A stretch of DNA of 64,000 nt from Bacillota bacterium (GTDB lineage: Bacteria > Bacillota > Clostridia > Christensenellales > Aristaeellaceae), in the NCBI GenBank assembly GCA_023392515.1, contig JAEVYX010000111.1, forward strand, positions 18,078-82,077. Reading direction: 5' to 3'. The position numbers and the translations under genes are program-made. Below the pieces are notes generated by a model. The model was not told where the DNA came from. It worked only from the letters and a program-made list of their open reading frames with translations, and searched no databases. Below, piece after piece: positions 17,024-25,789 of the stretch. The number at the start of each line of letters is the position of its first letter. Positions within the stretch are counted from its first letter, which is position 1.

Positions 17024-17632
17024 TCAAAGAGAAATGCCATGGCACCGAAAGTCTTCCTTCAGCGCAGTCAAGTCCCCCGTAAACACATGACCGGACATGC
17101 CCAATTTGCGTCCGCCTTCCACATTCGCGGGATTATCGTCAACAAAAAAGCATTCTTCCGGAATCAAGTGATAGGTATCAAACAGAATTCTATAAATTTT
17201 TTCATCCGGCTTCAGTACCTGGTGAAAGGCGGAAACCACCTTGCCATCAAAGTATTGAAGTGCCTCGAATTCTTTTTCATATACAGAGAAACGAACGCTT
17301 GCATTGGACAATAAATACAAGCCGTATCCCTTTGCCTTCAGTTCCTTCACCAATTGCAGCATGCGAGGGTCCTCAGGCATATACTCATGCCAGTGATTGG
17401 ATATCTCTTCAACAACTTTGTGCAACCGTTCAGGAAGCCGCTTTTTCCACTGTTCCAGCGCTCCTTCATAGGTGATGGTTCCTTGGTCCAGCGCCACCCA
17501 TTCTTTCTCTCCGAACATTTCTCCCGCGATCCATTCGGCATCCTTTTCATCATTAACGTAAGCACGGATGCAAAGCATAGGGTTGAAGTCGCGTAATACA
17601 TTCCCCATATCGAACACGATATTGCGAATCAT
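17024..17632 (-). CDS. HAD-superfamily phosphatase (subfamily IA, YihX-like)
   Basis: About 202 residues. Motif I FDMGNVL (nucleophile Asp near residue 7, DxG variant), motif II LLSNAS, motif III Lys before PDEKIYR, and motif IV VDDNPANVEGGRKLGM are all present, with an alpha-helical cap after motif I. YihX-type enzymes dephosphorylate sugar phosphates such as glucose-1-phosphate; the substrate here is not known. AAGGAGGATGCT sets the start at 17632 rather than the longer open frame to 17746. Confidence 0.88.
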   Translation of the reverse strand: MIRNIVFDMGNVLRDFNPMLCIRAYVNDEKDAEWIAGEMFGEKEWVALDQGTITYEGALEQWKKRLPERLHKVVEEISNHWHEYMPEDPRMLQLVKELKAKGYGLYLLSNASVRFSVYEKEFEALQYFDGKVVSAFHQVLKPDEKIYRILFDTYHLIPEECFFVDDNPANVEGGRKLGMSGHVFTGDLTALKEDFRCHGISL

Positions 17633-17739
17633 AGCATCCTCCTTGGTGCGAATGGGTCTATTATACATCATACAGCACGCTTGTTCAAATGAAAAACGCT
17701 TTGCATGGATTGATAAAGCAACGGAAACACTGGCTTTGA

Positions 17740-17767
17740 TTGACATGGATGAACTTTGCGCTATACT
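17740..17767 (+). promoter_or_regulatory. Strong sigma-A promoter for sdaAB-sdaAA
   Basis: TTGACA (17740-17745), 16-bp spacer, TATACT (17762-17767), 35 bp before the sdaAB ATG. Confidence 0.75.
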
Positions 17768-17802
17768 GATGCTGTTACTACATTGATAGACGGAGGTGCT
17801 GT

Positions 17803-18462
17803 ATGGACTTGTTTGATATCATAGGCCCTGTGATGATCGGCCCATCCAGTTCCCATACTGCCGGAGCAGCCCGCATTGGCAGGATTGTCCGGAGGCTTCT
17901 GAAAAAGCAGCCCGCCCGGGTTGAAATTGGCTTTCATGGGTCGTTTGCCAAAACGTATCAAGGCCATGGCACCGACCGCGCGGTGGTGGGAGGCCTTTTG
18001 GACATGGACGTGGATGATCCCCGCCTTCGAGACAGTCTGACCCTGGCCAAGGATGCAGGCCTTGACATCACTTTCCATACCATCGCCTTGCGAAATGCTC
18101 ACCCCAATACCATCGTTATAGACGCCTATACCCAGGAGGGCCACCACGTCTCAATCCAGGCGGCTTCTACGGGCGGCGGGAATATAAGGGTTCAGTCCAT
18201 GAACGGGCTGGAGGTAGGCTTTTCCGGGACGGAAAACACAATCATCATTCAGCACCGCGACGCGCCCGGTGTGATTGCCAAGGTTAGCGGCCATATCGCC
18301 CAGCAGCACATAAATATCGCCACCATGCGGGTATTCCGGCGGCGCGTGGGCGCAGAAGCAATTATGGTGCTGGAAGTGGATGGATCCCCACCACCCGTGT
18401 TGTTGCAAGCGCTGGAAGAATCGCCTGAAATACAATCCGTCGTTTTTTTGGAAAAGAGGTAG
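17803..18462 (+). CDS. sdaAB: L-serine dehydratase, beta subunit
   Basis: A 219-residue protein starting MDLFDIIGPVMIGPSSSHTAGA, the conserved serine-binding N-terminal motif of two-subunit iron-sulfur serine dehydratases, and ending with an ACT domain (about residues 148-219). With the alpha subunit it deaminates L-serine to pyruvate and ammonia. ACGGAGGTGCTGT precedes the ATG. The alpha gene starts 3 bp after its stop codon. Confidence 0.95.
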   Translation: MDLFDIIGPVMIGPSSSHTAGAARIGRIVRRLLKKQPARVEIGFHGSFAKTYQGHGTDRAVVGGLLDMDVDDPRLRDSLTLAKDAGLDITFHTIALRNAHPNTIVIDAYTQEGHHVSIQAASTGGGNIRVQSMNGLEVGFSGTENTIIIQHRDAPGVIAKVSGHIAQQHINIATMRVFRRRVGAEAIMVLEVDGSPPPVLLQALEESPEIQSVVFLEKR

Positions 18463-18465
18463 CTT

Positions 18466-19320
18466 ATGGACTATACCATGACGGAGCTCATCCATGCCGC
18501 AAAGGGCAGCAGCATAGCCGCAGTTGCCAAGGCATTACAGGCGGAGGACAGCGGCTTATCTTTGCAAGAGGTGGAACAAAAAATGGCCCGCCAATTGCAA
18601 GCCATGCATGAATCAATAGCGTCCGGGCTGAATCCTGACCTCCGCTCCGTATCGGGCATGGCTGGCGGCCAAGCCGCAAAAATGCATGCAGCCATACAAA
18701 ATAGGAAAGCACTTTCCGGTACGCTCCTTGGGAAAGCCATTGCTTATGCCCTGGCCGTGGCGGAATGCAACGCCTGCATGGGCAAGATCGTGGCAGCGCC
18801 CACAGCGGGAGCATGCGGCATATTGCCCGGAGCGCTTTTTTCCGCCCAGAAAGACAAGGGGTATTCCGATGCGGCGCTGGTGGATGCACTATTTACCGCA
18901 GCTGCAGTAGGAAGCGTCATTGCCCAGGAGGCTACCATTTCCGGCGCGGAAGGCGGATGCCAGGCTGAATCCGGAAGCGCGGCTGCCATGACGGCAGCGG
19001 CGCTGGTTGAGCTTTCGGGAGGCACGCCGCAAATGGCTGCGGATGCCTGTTCCTTTGCGCTGATGAACAGCATGGGCCTGGTGTGCGACCCGGTCGGCGG
19101 GCTTGTGGAAGTGCCTTGCGTATACCGCAATGTAGGTGGCATCGCCAATGCCATTACTGCGGCAGAAATGGCGCTGTGCGGCATCCGCTGCCCCATCCCT
19201 CCCGATGAGGTCATATTGGCCATGAAGGAAGTGGGCGACGCCATGCCTTCTTCCTTGCGGGAGACCGGCGAAGGTGGATGCGCTAATTGTCCCTCCATGC
19301 GGGCAAAGTTTCGAATATAG
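18466..19320 (+). CDS. sdaAA: L-serine dehydratase, iron-sulfur alpha subunit
   Basis: A 284-residue catalytic subunit. Family landmarks: GMAGGQAAKMHA, APTAGACGILPG, ISGAEGGCQAE, SMGLVCDPVGGLVEVPC and a C-terminal GGCANCPSM. The conserved Cys residues are consistent with binding the oxygen-sensitive [4Fe-4S] cluster that polarises the serine hydroxyl. Translationally coupled to sdaAB. Provides pyruvate from serine in fermenting cells. The rubrerythrin/Fur genes that follow on the other strand could help protect such clusters (inference). Confidence 0.95.
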   Translation: MDYTMTELIHAAKGSSIAAVAKALQAEDSGLSLQEVEQKMARQLQAMHESIASGLNPDLRSVSGMAGGQAAKMHAAIQNRKALSGTLLGKAIAYALAVAECNACMGKIVAAPTAGACGILPGALFSAQKDKGYSDAALVDALFTAAAVGSVIAQEATISGAEGGCQAESGSAAAMTAAALVELSGGTPQMAADACSFALMNSMGLVCDPVGGLVEVPCVYRNVGGIANAITAAEMALCGIRCPIPPDEVILAMKEVGDAMPSSLRETGEGGCANCPSMRAKFRI

Positions 19321-19327
19321 CGAAAAT

Positions 19328-19584
19328 CGCCGCTGCACATTTGGAGCGGCGGTCAAACTGTCAAAAAACCCCTGGGAGGTGTCGGAGGGGCGCCCCCCTC
19401 CGACTGTAAATCCGAAGCCAGCGACATGTGCGGTGGCTTCGGAAGCCTTGCGCAGCAAGGTTTCCTTACAGCTTGCACCGACCGTGAGCATAGCTCACAG
19501 GTGAAGGCTGCAGACTGGAAAAAGAGGCGTAGCCACTTTTTCGACACGCTGACCGCCGCTTCACATTTGGAGCGGCGGTTTTTA
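19328..19584. repeat. Non-coding inverted-repeat element with many hairpins (MITE-like or structured RNA)
   Basis: The two ends are imperfect inverted repeats of about 40 bp: TTTTTTGACAGTTTGACCGC (left end read on the minus strand) against TTTTTCGACACGCTGACCGC (right end, plus strand from 19537). Each end also contains its own hairpin around CACATTTGGAGCGGCGG (19335-19352 and 19562-19578). Inside are GTCGGAGGGG/CCCCTCCGAC, TCCGAAGCC/GGCTTCGGA, CCTTGC-GCA-GCAAGG and GTGAGC-AT-AGCTCAC. No convincing protein reads through it. The right-hand hairpin with TTTTT also works as a terminator. Only one copy is in the window. Confidence 0.65.
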
Positions 19585-19596
19585 AGGCAAAAGGGC

Positions 19597-20139
19597 TTAA
19601 TAGTTTTCTGCCTTCACTTGGAAGAAAGCCTGGGGATGGCTGCAGACAGGGCAAATATTGGGCGCTTTTTTCCCAATAACGAGATGCCCGCAATTGGCAC
19701 ACTGCCAAATAGCGTCACCTTCTTTGGAAAAGACCATGCCGCCTTCGACGTTGCTCAGCAATTTCAAATACCGCTCTTCATGGGTTTTTTCAATTTTAGC
19801 AACCTGCTCAAACAGGAACGCGATATGATCAAAGCCCTCTTCCTTGGCTTCCTTGGCAAAGTTCGCATACATATCGGTCCATTCGTAGTGCTCCCCCGCC
19901 GCGGCATCTTTCAGGTTTGCATCGGTCGCAGGAACTGCTCCGCCATGTAAAAGCTTGAACCAGATCTTAGCATGTTCCTTCTCGTTGTTTGCCGTTTCAA
20001 GAAAGAGTTCACCAATCTGCTCATAGCCATCTTTTTTTGCTTGCGAAGCATAGTACGTATACTTATTACGGGCTTGAGACTCTCCTGCAAATGCGGCCAT
20101 CAGGTTTGCTTCCGTCCGGGTTCCTTTTAATTCTTTCAT
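19597..20139 (-). CDS. rbr: Rubrerythrin
   Basis: A 180-residue protein: a ferritin-like diiron four-helix domain (AGESQARNKYTYYASQ, ETANNEKEHAK and KEEGFDHIA carry the Glu/His ligands) and a C-terminal rubredoxin domain with CANC and CPVC. It reduces hydrogen peroxide with electrons from rubredoxin/NADH systems in anaerobes. AAGGAGG before ATG 20139 sets the start, excluding the extra 12 residues of the longer frame. Downstream of the Fur-type gene and probably co-regulated with it. Confidence 0.95.
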   Translation of the reverse strand: MKELKGTRTEANLMAAFAGESQARNKYTYYASQAKKDGYEQIGELFLETANNEKEHAKIWFKLLHGGAVPATDANLKDAAAGEHYEWTDMYANFAKEAKEEGFDHIAFLFEQVAKIEKTHEERYLKLLSNVEGGMVFSKEGDAIWQCANCGHLVIGKKAPNICPVCSHPQAFFQVKAENY

Positions 20140-20168
20140 TGCTTTTTCCTCCTTCAGATATCTATGAT

Positions 20169-20193
20169 ATTTCAAGGGCGTAAGCCCTGAAAT
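20169..20193 (-). promoter_or_regulatory. Intercistronic hairpin between the fur-type gene and rbr
   Basis: ATTTCAaGGGC and GCCCtGAAAT form a stem with a GTAA loop directly after the regulator stop codon. It lacks a T tract, so mRNA processing or stability is more likely than termination. Confidence 0.4.
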
Positions 20194-20589
20194 TCAAATG
20201 TTTTGCCGTCTTTCCCGACATGATTGGCACAAGCCGCGAAACAGCACTTCCTGATCCTCCACCAAAAATCCATACCCCTCTAAAAGCTGCTGCATACCGT
20301 CCGCCTGATGGCGCATTTCTATATCCAGTATGCGGCCGCACTCTTTACATTGGGCATGAAAGTGGCCGACGAAGCATCGGTCAAACCGCACTGCGGTGTC
20401 CATTAATTGTAGTCTGCGTATTTCCCCTTTGTCCGCCAGCAAGTTGAGGTTTCGGTAGACCGTAGCCTTGCTTATATGGGGATGCTCTTTTGAAATCATC
20501 TCATATATTTCATCCGCTGTGGGATGCATGAGATTACGCACCGTTTCCAGAACCAGGTTCCGCTGGATCGTATTCCGTCCGCCAGCCAT
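20194..20589 (-). CDS. Fur-family metalloregulator, PerR-like
   Basis: About 131 residues. N-terminal winged helix with the recognition segment HISKATVYRNLNLL, then a metal-binding dimer domain with HFHAQCKECG (CxxC) and a second CxxC pair near the C-terminus (LCQSC). The position directly upstream of rubrerythrin fits a PerR peroxide sensor, but Fur or Zur cannot be excluded by sequence alone. ATG 20589 has AAGG at 9 nt, better than ATG 20598. A palindrome overlaps its own -10 box, suggesting autoregulation. Confidence 0.88.
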   Translation of the reverse strand: MAGGRNTIQRNLVLETVRNLMHPTADEIYEMISKEHPHISKATVYRNLNLLADKGEIRRLQLMDTAVRFDRCFVGHFHAQCKECGRILDIEMRHQADGMQQLLEGYGFLVEDQEVLFRGLCQSCRERRQNI

Positions 20590-20621
20590 GAAAATCATCC
20601 TTAATAGGAACTTGTCTCATT

Positions 20622-20654
20622 TGATATTGTATATCATTTTAAACAATCTGTCAA
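20622..20654 (-). promoter_or_regulatory. Promoter of the Fur-type gene with overlapping palindromic operator
   Basis: Minus-strand TTGACA (20649-20654), 17-bp spacer, TACAAT (20626-20631). TGATAT-TGT-ATATCA (20622-20636) is a 15-bp hyphenated palindrome covering the -10, in the size and AT content range of Fur/PerR boxes. Confidence 0.6.
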
Positions 20655-20668
20655 TTTCCATCCATGTA

Positions 20669-22174
20669 TCAGCTTATCCAGTTTCCCATATTTTCTGGAA
20701 GCGCTTGAAAGCCTTGAACATCATACAGGGAAAGTGCACCATGTCCGCCGCATATCAGGCAGGGACTGCCCCGTTCAACTGCCAGGTTTTCAGCCATCGC
20801 TTGAATGTCCTTGCGCATCTTGGACGCTTTGCGTGAATCCACATTCACGCTGCGCATCAAGTAAGGCGCAATGGCATGAAAAGACTGCAATTCACTGGTA
20901 AATCCCTTTACATTCAGGAAATTGTCACCGGTGAACAGGACACCCAGCTTGCGGGATACAAAGATTTCTTCCCCGTATACATGGCCTCCGCTGCCTTCCA
21001 GAATATCAAATTGCACATCGCCAATCGAAAGCTTCCCGATTGGAAGAAGCTCATCATGTTCCTGCGGCGCATCTTCTCCATAAATAACAGCTTGCGTAAG
21101 CTTCGGTGGAATATACCCGGATATCATACGGCTCAATTTACTGTAGCCAAAGCAAAAGGCCTGCAGTTCCCGATAATCCCGGATACCCAGCTGTTGGCGG
21201 CGGATGCTGTCCGCGCTTTTCTGATTCAAGACAAGCGTTGCCTCCTGTTCCAGGTGGGATAAAAGCCCGCAATGGTCCACATCCGCGTGAGTGATATATA
21301 GCCGCTTTTTGCATGCATCCCAGTCAGGGCATAATGCGTGCAGCACCTTTTTCATTTCAGGATAGTAAAGCGCATACCCCGAATCAATCAGAACGATTTC
21401 CTCATCTGTTTTCAATATGTAGGTGTTGCTGCCGCAAACCGGCTCAATGGCATGCAGTGTCACCTTCTGTGTCAGGTGCAAAGTTCTTAGCCGATATTGA
21501 AAACGATCCCCTTGATGGCCGGACACAAAATGCAGAAATTTTCTGATATGCTCAAAGACAGTGGCTGGGTTTTCATTGGTGCGCTGAAGCATTTGCAGCA
21601 CCCGGTTGGCCTCGGATATAAATTCCAAAAGCTGATCCTGGGGCAATTGAAGGCTTTCTTTGGCTTCATTAGCCAGATTCAGATAAAAAATGGAGTTATC
21701 CGGGCAATTGCCTGGCCCGCTGTAGCCTGTCACCTTAACGGGATACATTTCCCCAATCTGATTGAGCAAGCGATTGATAAGGCCCGGATTATCCATAAGC
21801 AACCCCATGGCAAAATCCTGATAATCCCCGGATTCTTCTATAGAATTGATATAAGATATATTAATCTCAAAGCGATTAAGAATTTCCAGCACGGGAATGA
21901 GCGCTCCTGCTTTGTCTGGTATTCTGATTTCAATCATCACCACGTTGATTTCAGGCAGCTTTCCGCTGAGATAGCCTATTTCGTCCAATTCGTGACCGAT
22001 ACATTTCAGCGCCTCCTCCGACGCTTCCACATCAATGAAAAGGGTATGCAAATCAACCGCTTTGTTATAACTTACCCGAACGATATTCCCCTGGTGCTTG
22101 GCAATGATTTTGGCTGACACCAGAAAAGCCCCCGTCCGGTTGGGTGTGATGGTAACAAAAGTCTTGCGCGGCAT
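20669..22174 (-). CDS. ACT-ACT-metallo-beta-lactamase fusion protein
   Basis: About 501 residues. Residues ~4-72 and ~78-150 look like two ACT amino-acid-sensing domains (FVTITPNRTGAFLVSAKIIA; IEIRIPDKAGALIPVLEIL). A helical linker (~165-230) leads to a metallo-beta-lactamase-fold hydrolase with THADVDHCG (HxDxDH, near 300), a later GSGGHVYGE and FTGDNF, which supply further metal ligands. An allosterically controlled hydrolase of the lactonase/glyoxalase II kind is plausible; the substrate is unknown. GGAG before ATG 22174 is preferred over TTG 22186. Monocistronic, divergent from the C26 hydrolase. Confidence 0.8.
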   Translation of the reverse strand: MPRKTFVTITPNRTGAFLVSAKIIAKHQGNIVRVSYNKAVDLHTLFIDVEASEEALKCIGHELDEIGYLSGKLPEINVVMIEIRIPDKAGALIPVLEILNRFEINISYINSIEESGDYQDFAMGLLMDNPGLINRLLNQIGEMYPVKVTGYSGPGNCPDNSIFYLNLANEAKESLQLPQDQLLEFISEANRVLQMLQRTNENPATVFEHIRKFLHFVSGHQGDRFQYRLRTLHLTQKVTLHAIEPVCGSNTYILKTDEEIVLIDSGYALYYPEMKKVLHALCPDWDACKKRLYITHADVDHCGLLSHLEQEATLVLNQKSADSIRRQQLGIRDYRELQAFCFGYSKLSRMISGYIPPKLTQAVIYGEDAPQEHDELLPIGKLSIGDVQFDILEGSGGHVYGEEIFVSRKLGVLFTGDNFLNVKGFTSELQSFHAIAPYLMRSVNVDSRKASKMRKDIQAMAENLAVERGSPCLICGGHGALSLYDVQGFQALPENMGNWIS

Positions 22175-22364
22175 AGCATTCTCCAATCAGATTTCTTATA
22201 CTCCATCATGTAAATTCTTTGAGATATTCGCTTCATCCAACCGATATCCTGTTTTTAGCGTGTTTTTCTTTGATTCGCACAAATGGGATGCAGGAAAGCA
22301 GCTGCCATTGTCGAATCACGGGAAAACATGCCTTTTCATGACTTTTGTTTGTGAGGTAACGTTT

Positions 22365-23093
22365 ATGCTCCATAGGCCTATCATTGGTGTAACAGGTCAT
22401 ATTTCCAAGGATCATCCCAATTTAAGCATAACAAGCAGCTATATGGAAGGCTTGTTTGCCTGCGGCGCATTCCCGGTTTTGCTGCCGATTGCGGGAGAAG
22501 AAGCACTATGGGCTCAGGCAGCCCGGGAGATGGACGGCTTTCTGTTTTCCGGCGGTGTGGATGTGGAACCGTCCCGTTTTGGGGAGGAAACCATGTGCGA
22601 TTGCGGCGAAATCAGCCCTCAGCGGGATGCCATGGAAATCGCACTGCTTCAAAAAGTATTGCCAACAAAAAAGCCGGTGTTTGGCATTTGCCGCGGAATC
22701 CAATTGCTGAATATTGCACTGGGTGGCACGATCTATCAAGACATCTATGCCCAGAATGCGCAAAGCTATCCCCAGCTCCATTCGCAAAAGATGCCGGATT
22801 ATCTTCCCTGTCATGATGTAATGATTGAGGAAGGGAGCCTCCTTTACGGGATTGTCCATACGCTTCGCTTGCCTGTAAACAGCCTTCACCATCAGGCAGT
22901 GAAAGACTGTGCCCCTGGCCTTATTCCTATCGCCAGATCTTCTACAGGTCTTATCGAAGCATTGGAAAAAAAGGATCATCCTTTCTTTTTAGGGGTGCAA
23001 TGGCATCCGGAACGAATGTGGAAGAACGATGAAGCCGAAAAAGCCATTATGCAGGCCTTTGTATCTGCCTGCATGGATAGCAAAGCAAAATGA
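22365..23093 (+). CDS. Gamma-glutamyl-gamma-aminobutyrate hydrolase-like (peptidase C26)
   Basis: About 242 residues with the class I glutamine-amidotransferase triad: Cys in FGICRGIQLLN near residue 109 and His/Glu in VQWHPE near 222. FSGGVDVEP near residue 60 is typical of PuuD/C26 enzymes, which cleave gamma-glutamyl amide bonds. GAGGT before ATG 22365 sets the start; the same frame stays open further upstream but has no ribosome site there. The substrate (GABA conjugate or another gamma-glutamyl peptide) cannot be told. pepC follows after 42 bp. Confidence 0.9.
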   Translation: MLHRPIIGVTGHISKDHPNLSITSSYMEGLFACGAFPVLLPIAGEEALWAQAAREMDGFLFSGGVDVEPSRFGEETMCDCGEISPQRDAMEIALLQKVLPTKKPVFGICRGIQLLNIALGGTIYQDIYAQNAQSYPQLHSQKMPDYLPCHDVMIEEGSLLYGIVHTLRLPVNSLHHQAVKDCAPGLIPIARSSTGLIEALEKKDHPFFLGVQWHPERMWKNDEAEKAIMQAFVSACMDSKAK

Positions 23094-23135
23094 AGATTCA
23101 CATTACGCATTGATTCATAAGGAGGATTTTACGAT

Positions 23136-24479
23136 ATGGAACAAATGATTACGTTGGATTTACTACAGCGCATGAATGACCGTTTTGAACAATCTTTCGA
23201 AGGCAAACTTTCCCGCAATGCTGTCACCCGTTCGGGCCTTGCCGCTTCCGCCGCAGATTATGCCATGGAACGGCGGATGCGTTATTCCTTTTCTCTGGAG
23301 GTAGAGGTAGGAAAGGTCACCAATCAAAAAAGCAGCGGCCGCTGCTGGATGTTTGCAGCGCTCAACACCATGCGGTTTGAAATCATGAAAAAGCTGAACC
23401 TGGAAACGTTTGAATTGTCCCAGAGCTATCCGCTGTTTTATGATAAATTGGAAAAATCCAATTATTTTTTGGAAAACATTCTTACTTCCCTGGATGCACC
23501 CCTGGATGGCCGCTTGGTGGCCTTCCTGCTGCAATCCCCCGTTCAGGATGGCGGCCAATGGGATATGTTCCGGTCCTTGGTGGAAAAATACGGCGTTGTT
23601 CCAAAAGACCAGATGCCTGAAACCTTTCACTCCAGCAACACCGGCTTAATGAACAAATTCCTAACCCTAAAGCTGCGTCAATTTGCCTGTGAGCTTCGCA
23701 CGGCCCATGAAGAAGGCGAAAGCCTTGCGAATTTAAGGGCAAAAAAAGAATCCATGCTGGCGGAAATCCATCATATGCTGTGCGTATGCCTGGGCACGCC
23801 TCCCACTGCTCTTTCCTTTGAAGTAAGGAACAAGGACAAGGCGTTTCACCGGGCGCAGATGACACCTGTGGAATTTTTCCGTACTTATGTGGGCTGGAAT
23901 CTTGCGGACTATGTAAGCCTTATCCATGCCCCCACCAAGGACAAGCCCTATGAAAGAATGTATACGGTAGACCGGCTGGGTTCTGTGTTCGGCGGTGCAT
24001 ATCCCGTGCGCTATCTGAACTTGCCTGCAGAACAGCTCAAAGAAGCAGCCATCCGGCAATTGCAGGACGGCCATCCCGTTTGGTTCGGCTGCGACGTGGG
24101 CCAATGGCTCCACCGGGAATGGGGCTGCATGGATACAGCTGCTTTTGATTTTGCGGGTGTACTGGGTACCGCCTTCCCTCTTACCAAAGCGCAAAGGCTG
24201 GATTACGGGGAAAGCGTCATGACCCACGCCATGGTATTTGCAGGGGTTAACCTGGACGAAAATGGAAAACCTGATCGCTGGAAAGTGGAAAACAGCTGGG
24301 GCGATAAATCCGGCAACGAAGGCTGGTATATCATGTCCGACGATTGGTTCAGCGAATACACCTACCAGGTGGTGGTGCATAAGAAGCACCTCACTAACCG
24401 CCAGCTTGAACTGCTTTCCCAGGAGCCCATCATCTTAAAGCCCTGGGACCCCATGGGTTCCCTGGCGACAGTTCTATAA
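23136..24479 (+). CDS. pepC: Aminopeptidase C / bleomycin hydrolase family (peptidase C1)
   Basis: A 447-residue cytosolic cysteine aminopeptidase. The papain-like triad is present: Cys in SSGRCWMFAALN near residue 70, His in MTHAMVFAGV near 365, Asn in VENSWGDKSG near 387. Length agrees with PepC/BLMH hexameric peptidases. AAGGAGG stands before the ATG. It sits between the C26 hydrolase and metY and its stop codon touches the metY leader, giving a likely three-gene operon for peptide and sulfur amino acid metabolism. Confidence 0.95.
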   Translation: MEQMITLDLLQRMNDRFEQSFEGKLSRNAVTRSGLAASAADYAMERRMRYSFSLEVEVGKVTNQKSSGRCWMFAALNTMRFEIMKKLNLETFELSQSYPLFYDKLEKSNYFLENILTSLDAPLDGRLVAFLLQSPVQDGGQWDMFRSLVEKYGVVPKDQMPETFHSSNTGLMNKFLTLKLRQFACELRTAHEEGESLANLRAKKESMLAEIHHMLCVCLGTPPTALSFEVRNKDKAFHRAQMTPVEFFRTYVGWNLADYVSLIHAPTKDKPYERMYTVDRLGSVFGGAYPVRYLNLPAEQLKEAAIRQLQDGHPVWFGCDVGQWLHREWGCMDTAAFDFAGVLGTAFPLTKAQRLDYGESVMTHAMVFAGVNLDENGKPDRWKVENSWGDKSGNEGWYIMSDDWFSEYTYQVVVHKKHLTNRQLELLSQEPIILKPWDPMGSLATVL

Positions 24480-24505
24480 TGATTGCTCGAAAAGGAGTGC
24501 TACCT

Positions 24506-25771
24506 ATGGCCCATGACGAAACCAAATGCCTCCATTCCGGTTACACCCCTGAAAACGGCGCCCCCCGTGTGATGCCCATCGTGCAAAGCACCACGTATGT
24601 ATTTGACACCACTGCCCAAATCGGCGCTCTTTTCGATATGCCCACTGCCCATATGTATTCAAGGTTTTCCAATCCCACTGTGGAGGCAGTGGAAAAAAAG
24701 ATTGCCGATCTGGAAGGCGGCGTGGGGGCTATGTGTACCTCGTCCGGACAGGCGGCATCTCTGTTGGCCATTCTCAACCTGTGCAAAAGCGGGGACAGTT
24801 TTGTCAGCACTTCCACTATTTACGGCGGTACGGTAAACCTGTTTGCCGTTACCCTAAAGCGGCTGGGTATTGAATGCATTTTTGTGGATGCCGGCGCGGA
24901 CGAAGAAACCATTCAAAAAGCGTTCAAGCCCAACACCCGTGCTGTTTTCGGAGAAACCCTTGCCAATCCCGCCTTGGCTGTATTGGATATTGAAAAATTT
25001 GCAGCCATTGCGCACAAGAACGGGTTGCCATTAATTATTGACAACACCTTTGCGACGCCCATACTCTGCAAGCCCTTCTCCTTTGGGGCAGACGTAATCA
25101 TCCATTCCACCACCAAGTATATGGATGGGCATGCGCTGCAAGTGGGCGGCGTCATAGTGGATGGCGGTACATTCAACTGGGCAAACGGAAAATTTCCTGA
25201 ATTTACGGAGCCGGACGATTCCTATCACGGCGTTGTCTATACCCGGGATTTTGGCAATATGGCTTACATCGTAAAAGCCCGGATGCAGCTCATGCGGGAT
25301 TTCGGAGCTTATCCTGCAGCACACTCCGCATTTTTGCTGAACCTGGGGCTGGAAACCCTTCCCGTTCGCATGAGGCAGTATTGTGAAAACGGCCTTGCCG
25401 TGGCGAAGTATTTGCAATCTTCCCCTATGGTGGAATCGGTGCGCTATGCCGCGCTACCGGGGGATAAATATCACGATCTGGCGAAAAAATACCTGTCCAA
25501 GGGTACCTGCGGCGTGATTTCTTTTGTGATTAAGGGCGGCAAGGAAACCGCGGTGCGGTTTATGGATGGATTGAAGCTGGCTTCCAAGGAGGTCCATGTG
25601 GCGGATATCCGCACCTGTGTATTGCATCCTGCCAGCGCCACCCACCGGCAATTGACGGAGGCGCAGCTCATCGCCGCAGGAGTCAACCCCGGCCTTATCC
25701 GCATTTCTGTAGGCCTGGAGCACATCGACGACATTCTTAACGATATTCAGCAAAGTCTGGAATCGCTGTAA
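24506..25771 (+). CDS. metY: O-acetylhomoserine sulfhydrylase (Cys/Met PLP enzyme)
   Basis: About 421 residues. A Cys/Met-metabolism PLP enzyme: SSGQAA cofactor-phosphate region, DNTFATP with the PLP-contact Asp, and the Schiff-base Lys in IHSTTKYMDGH near residue 208. The ~420-residue length and the insertion after VGGVIVDGG are typical of O-acetylhomoserine aminocarboxypropyltransferase, which makes homocysteine from O-acetylhomoserine and sulfide. The start at 24506 has AAAGGAG upstream. Other members of the fold (cystathionine synthase, methionine gamma-lyase) are shorter, about 380-400 residues. Confidence 0.88.
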   Translation: MAHDETKCLHSGYTPENGAPRVMPIVQSTTYVFDTTAQIGALFDMPTAHMYSRFSNPTVEAVEKKIADLEGGVGAMCTSSGQAASLLAILNLCKSGDSFVSTSTIYGGTVNLFAVTLKRLGIECIFVDAGADEETIQKAFKPNTRAVFGETLANPALAVLDIEKFAAIAHKNGLPLIIDNTFATPILCKPFSFGADVIIHSTTKYMDGHALQVGGVIVDGGTFNWANGKFPEFTEPDDSYHGVVYTRDFGNMAYIVKARMQLMRDFGAYPAAHSAFLLNLGLETLPVRMRQYCENGLAVAKYLQSSPMVESVRYAALPGDKYHDLAKKYLSKGTCGVISFVIKGGKETAVRFMDGLKLASKEVHVADIRTCVLHPASATHRQLTEAQLIAAGVNPGLIRISVGLEHIDDILNDIQQSLESL

Positions 25772-25789
25772 ACCATCAAATGGGGCACA

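Noticed and set aside
18744..19491. Long minus-strand frames opposite sdaAA and across the inverted-repeat element
   Set aside because: They are antisense to a well-conserved gene, have no ribosome sites, and show no recognisable domains.
22098..22364. Longer N-terminus of the C26 hydrolase
   Set aside because: It would overlap the divergent ACT-MBL gene start; GAGGT before ATG 22365 and family length support the shorter protein.
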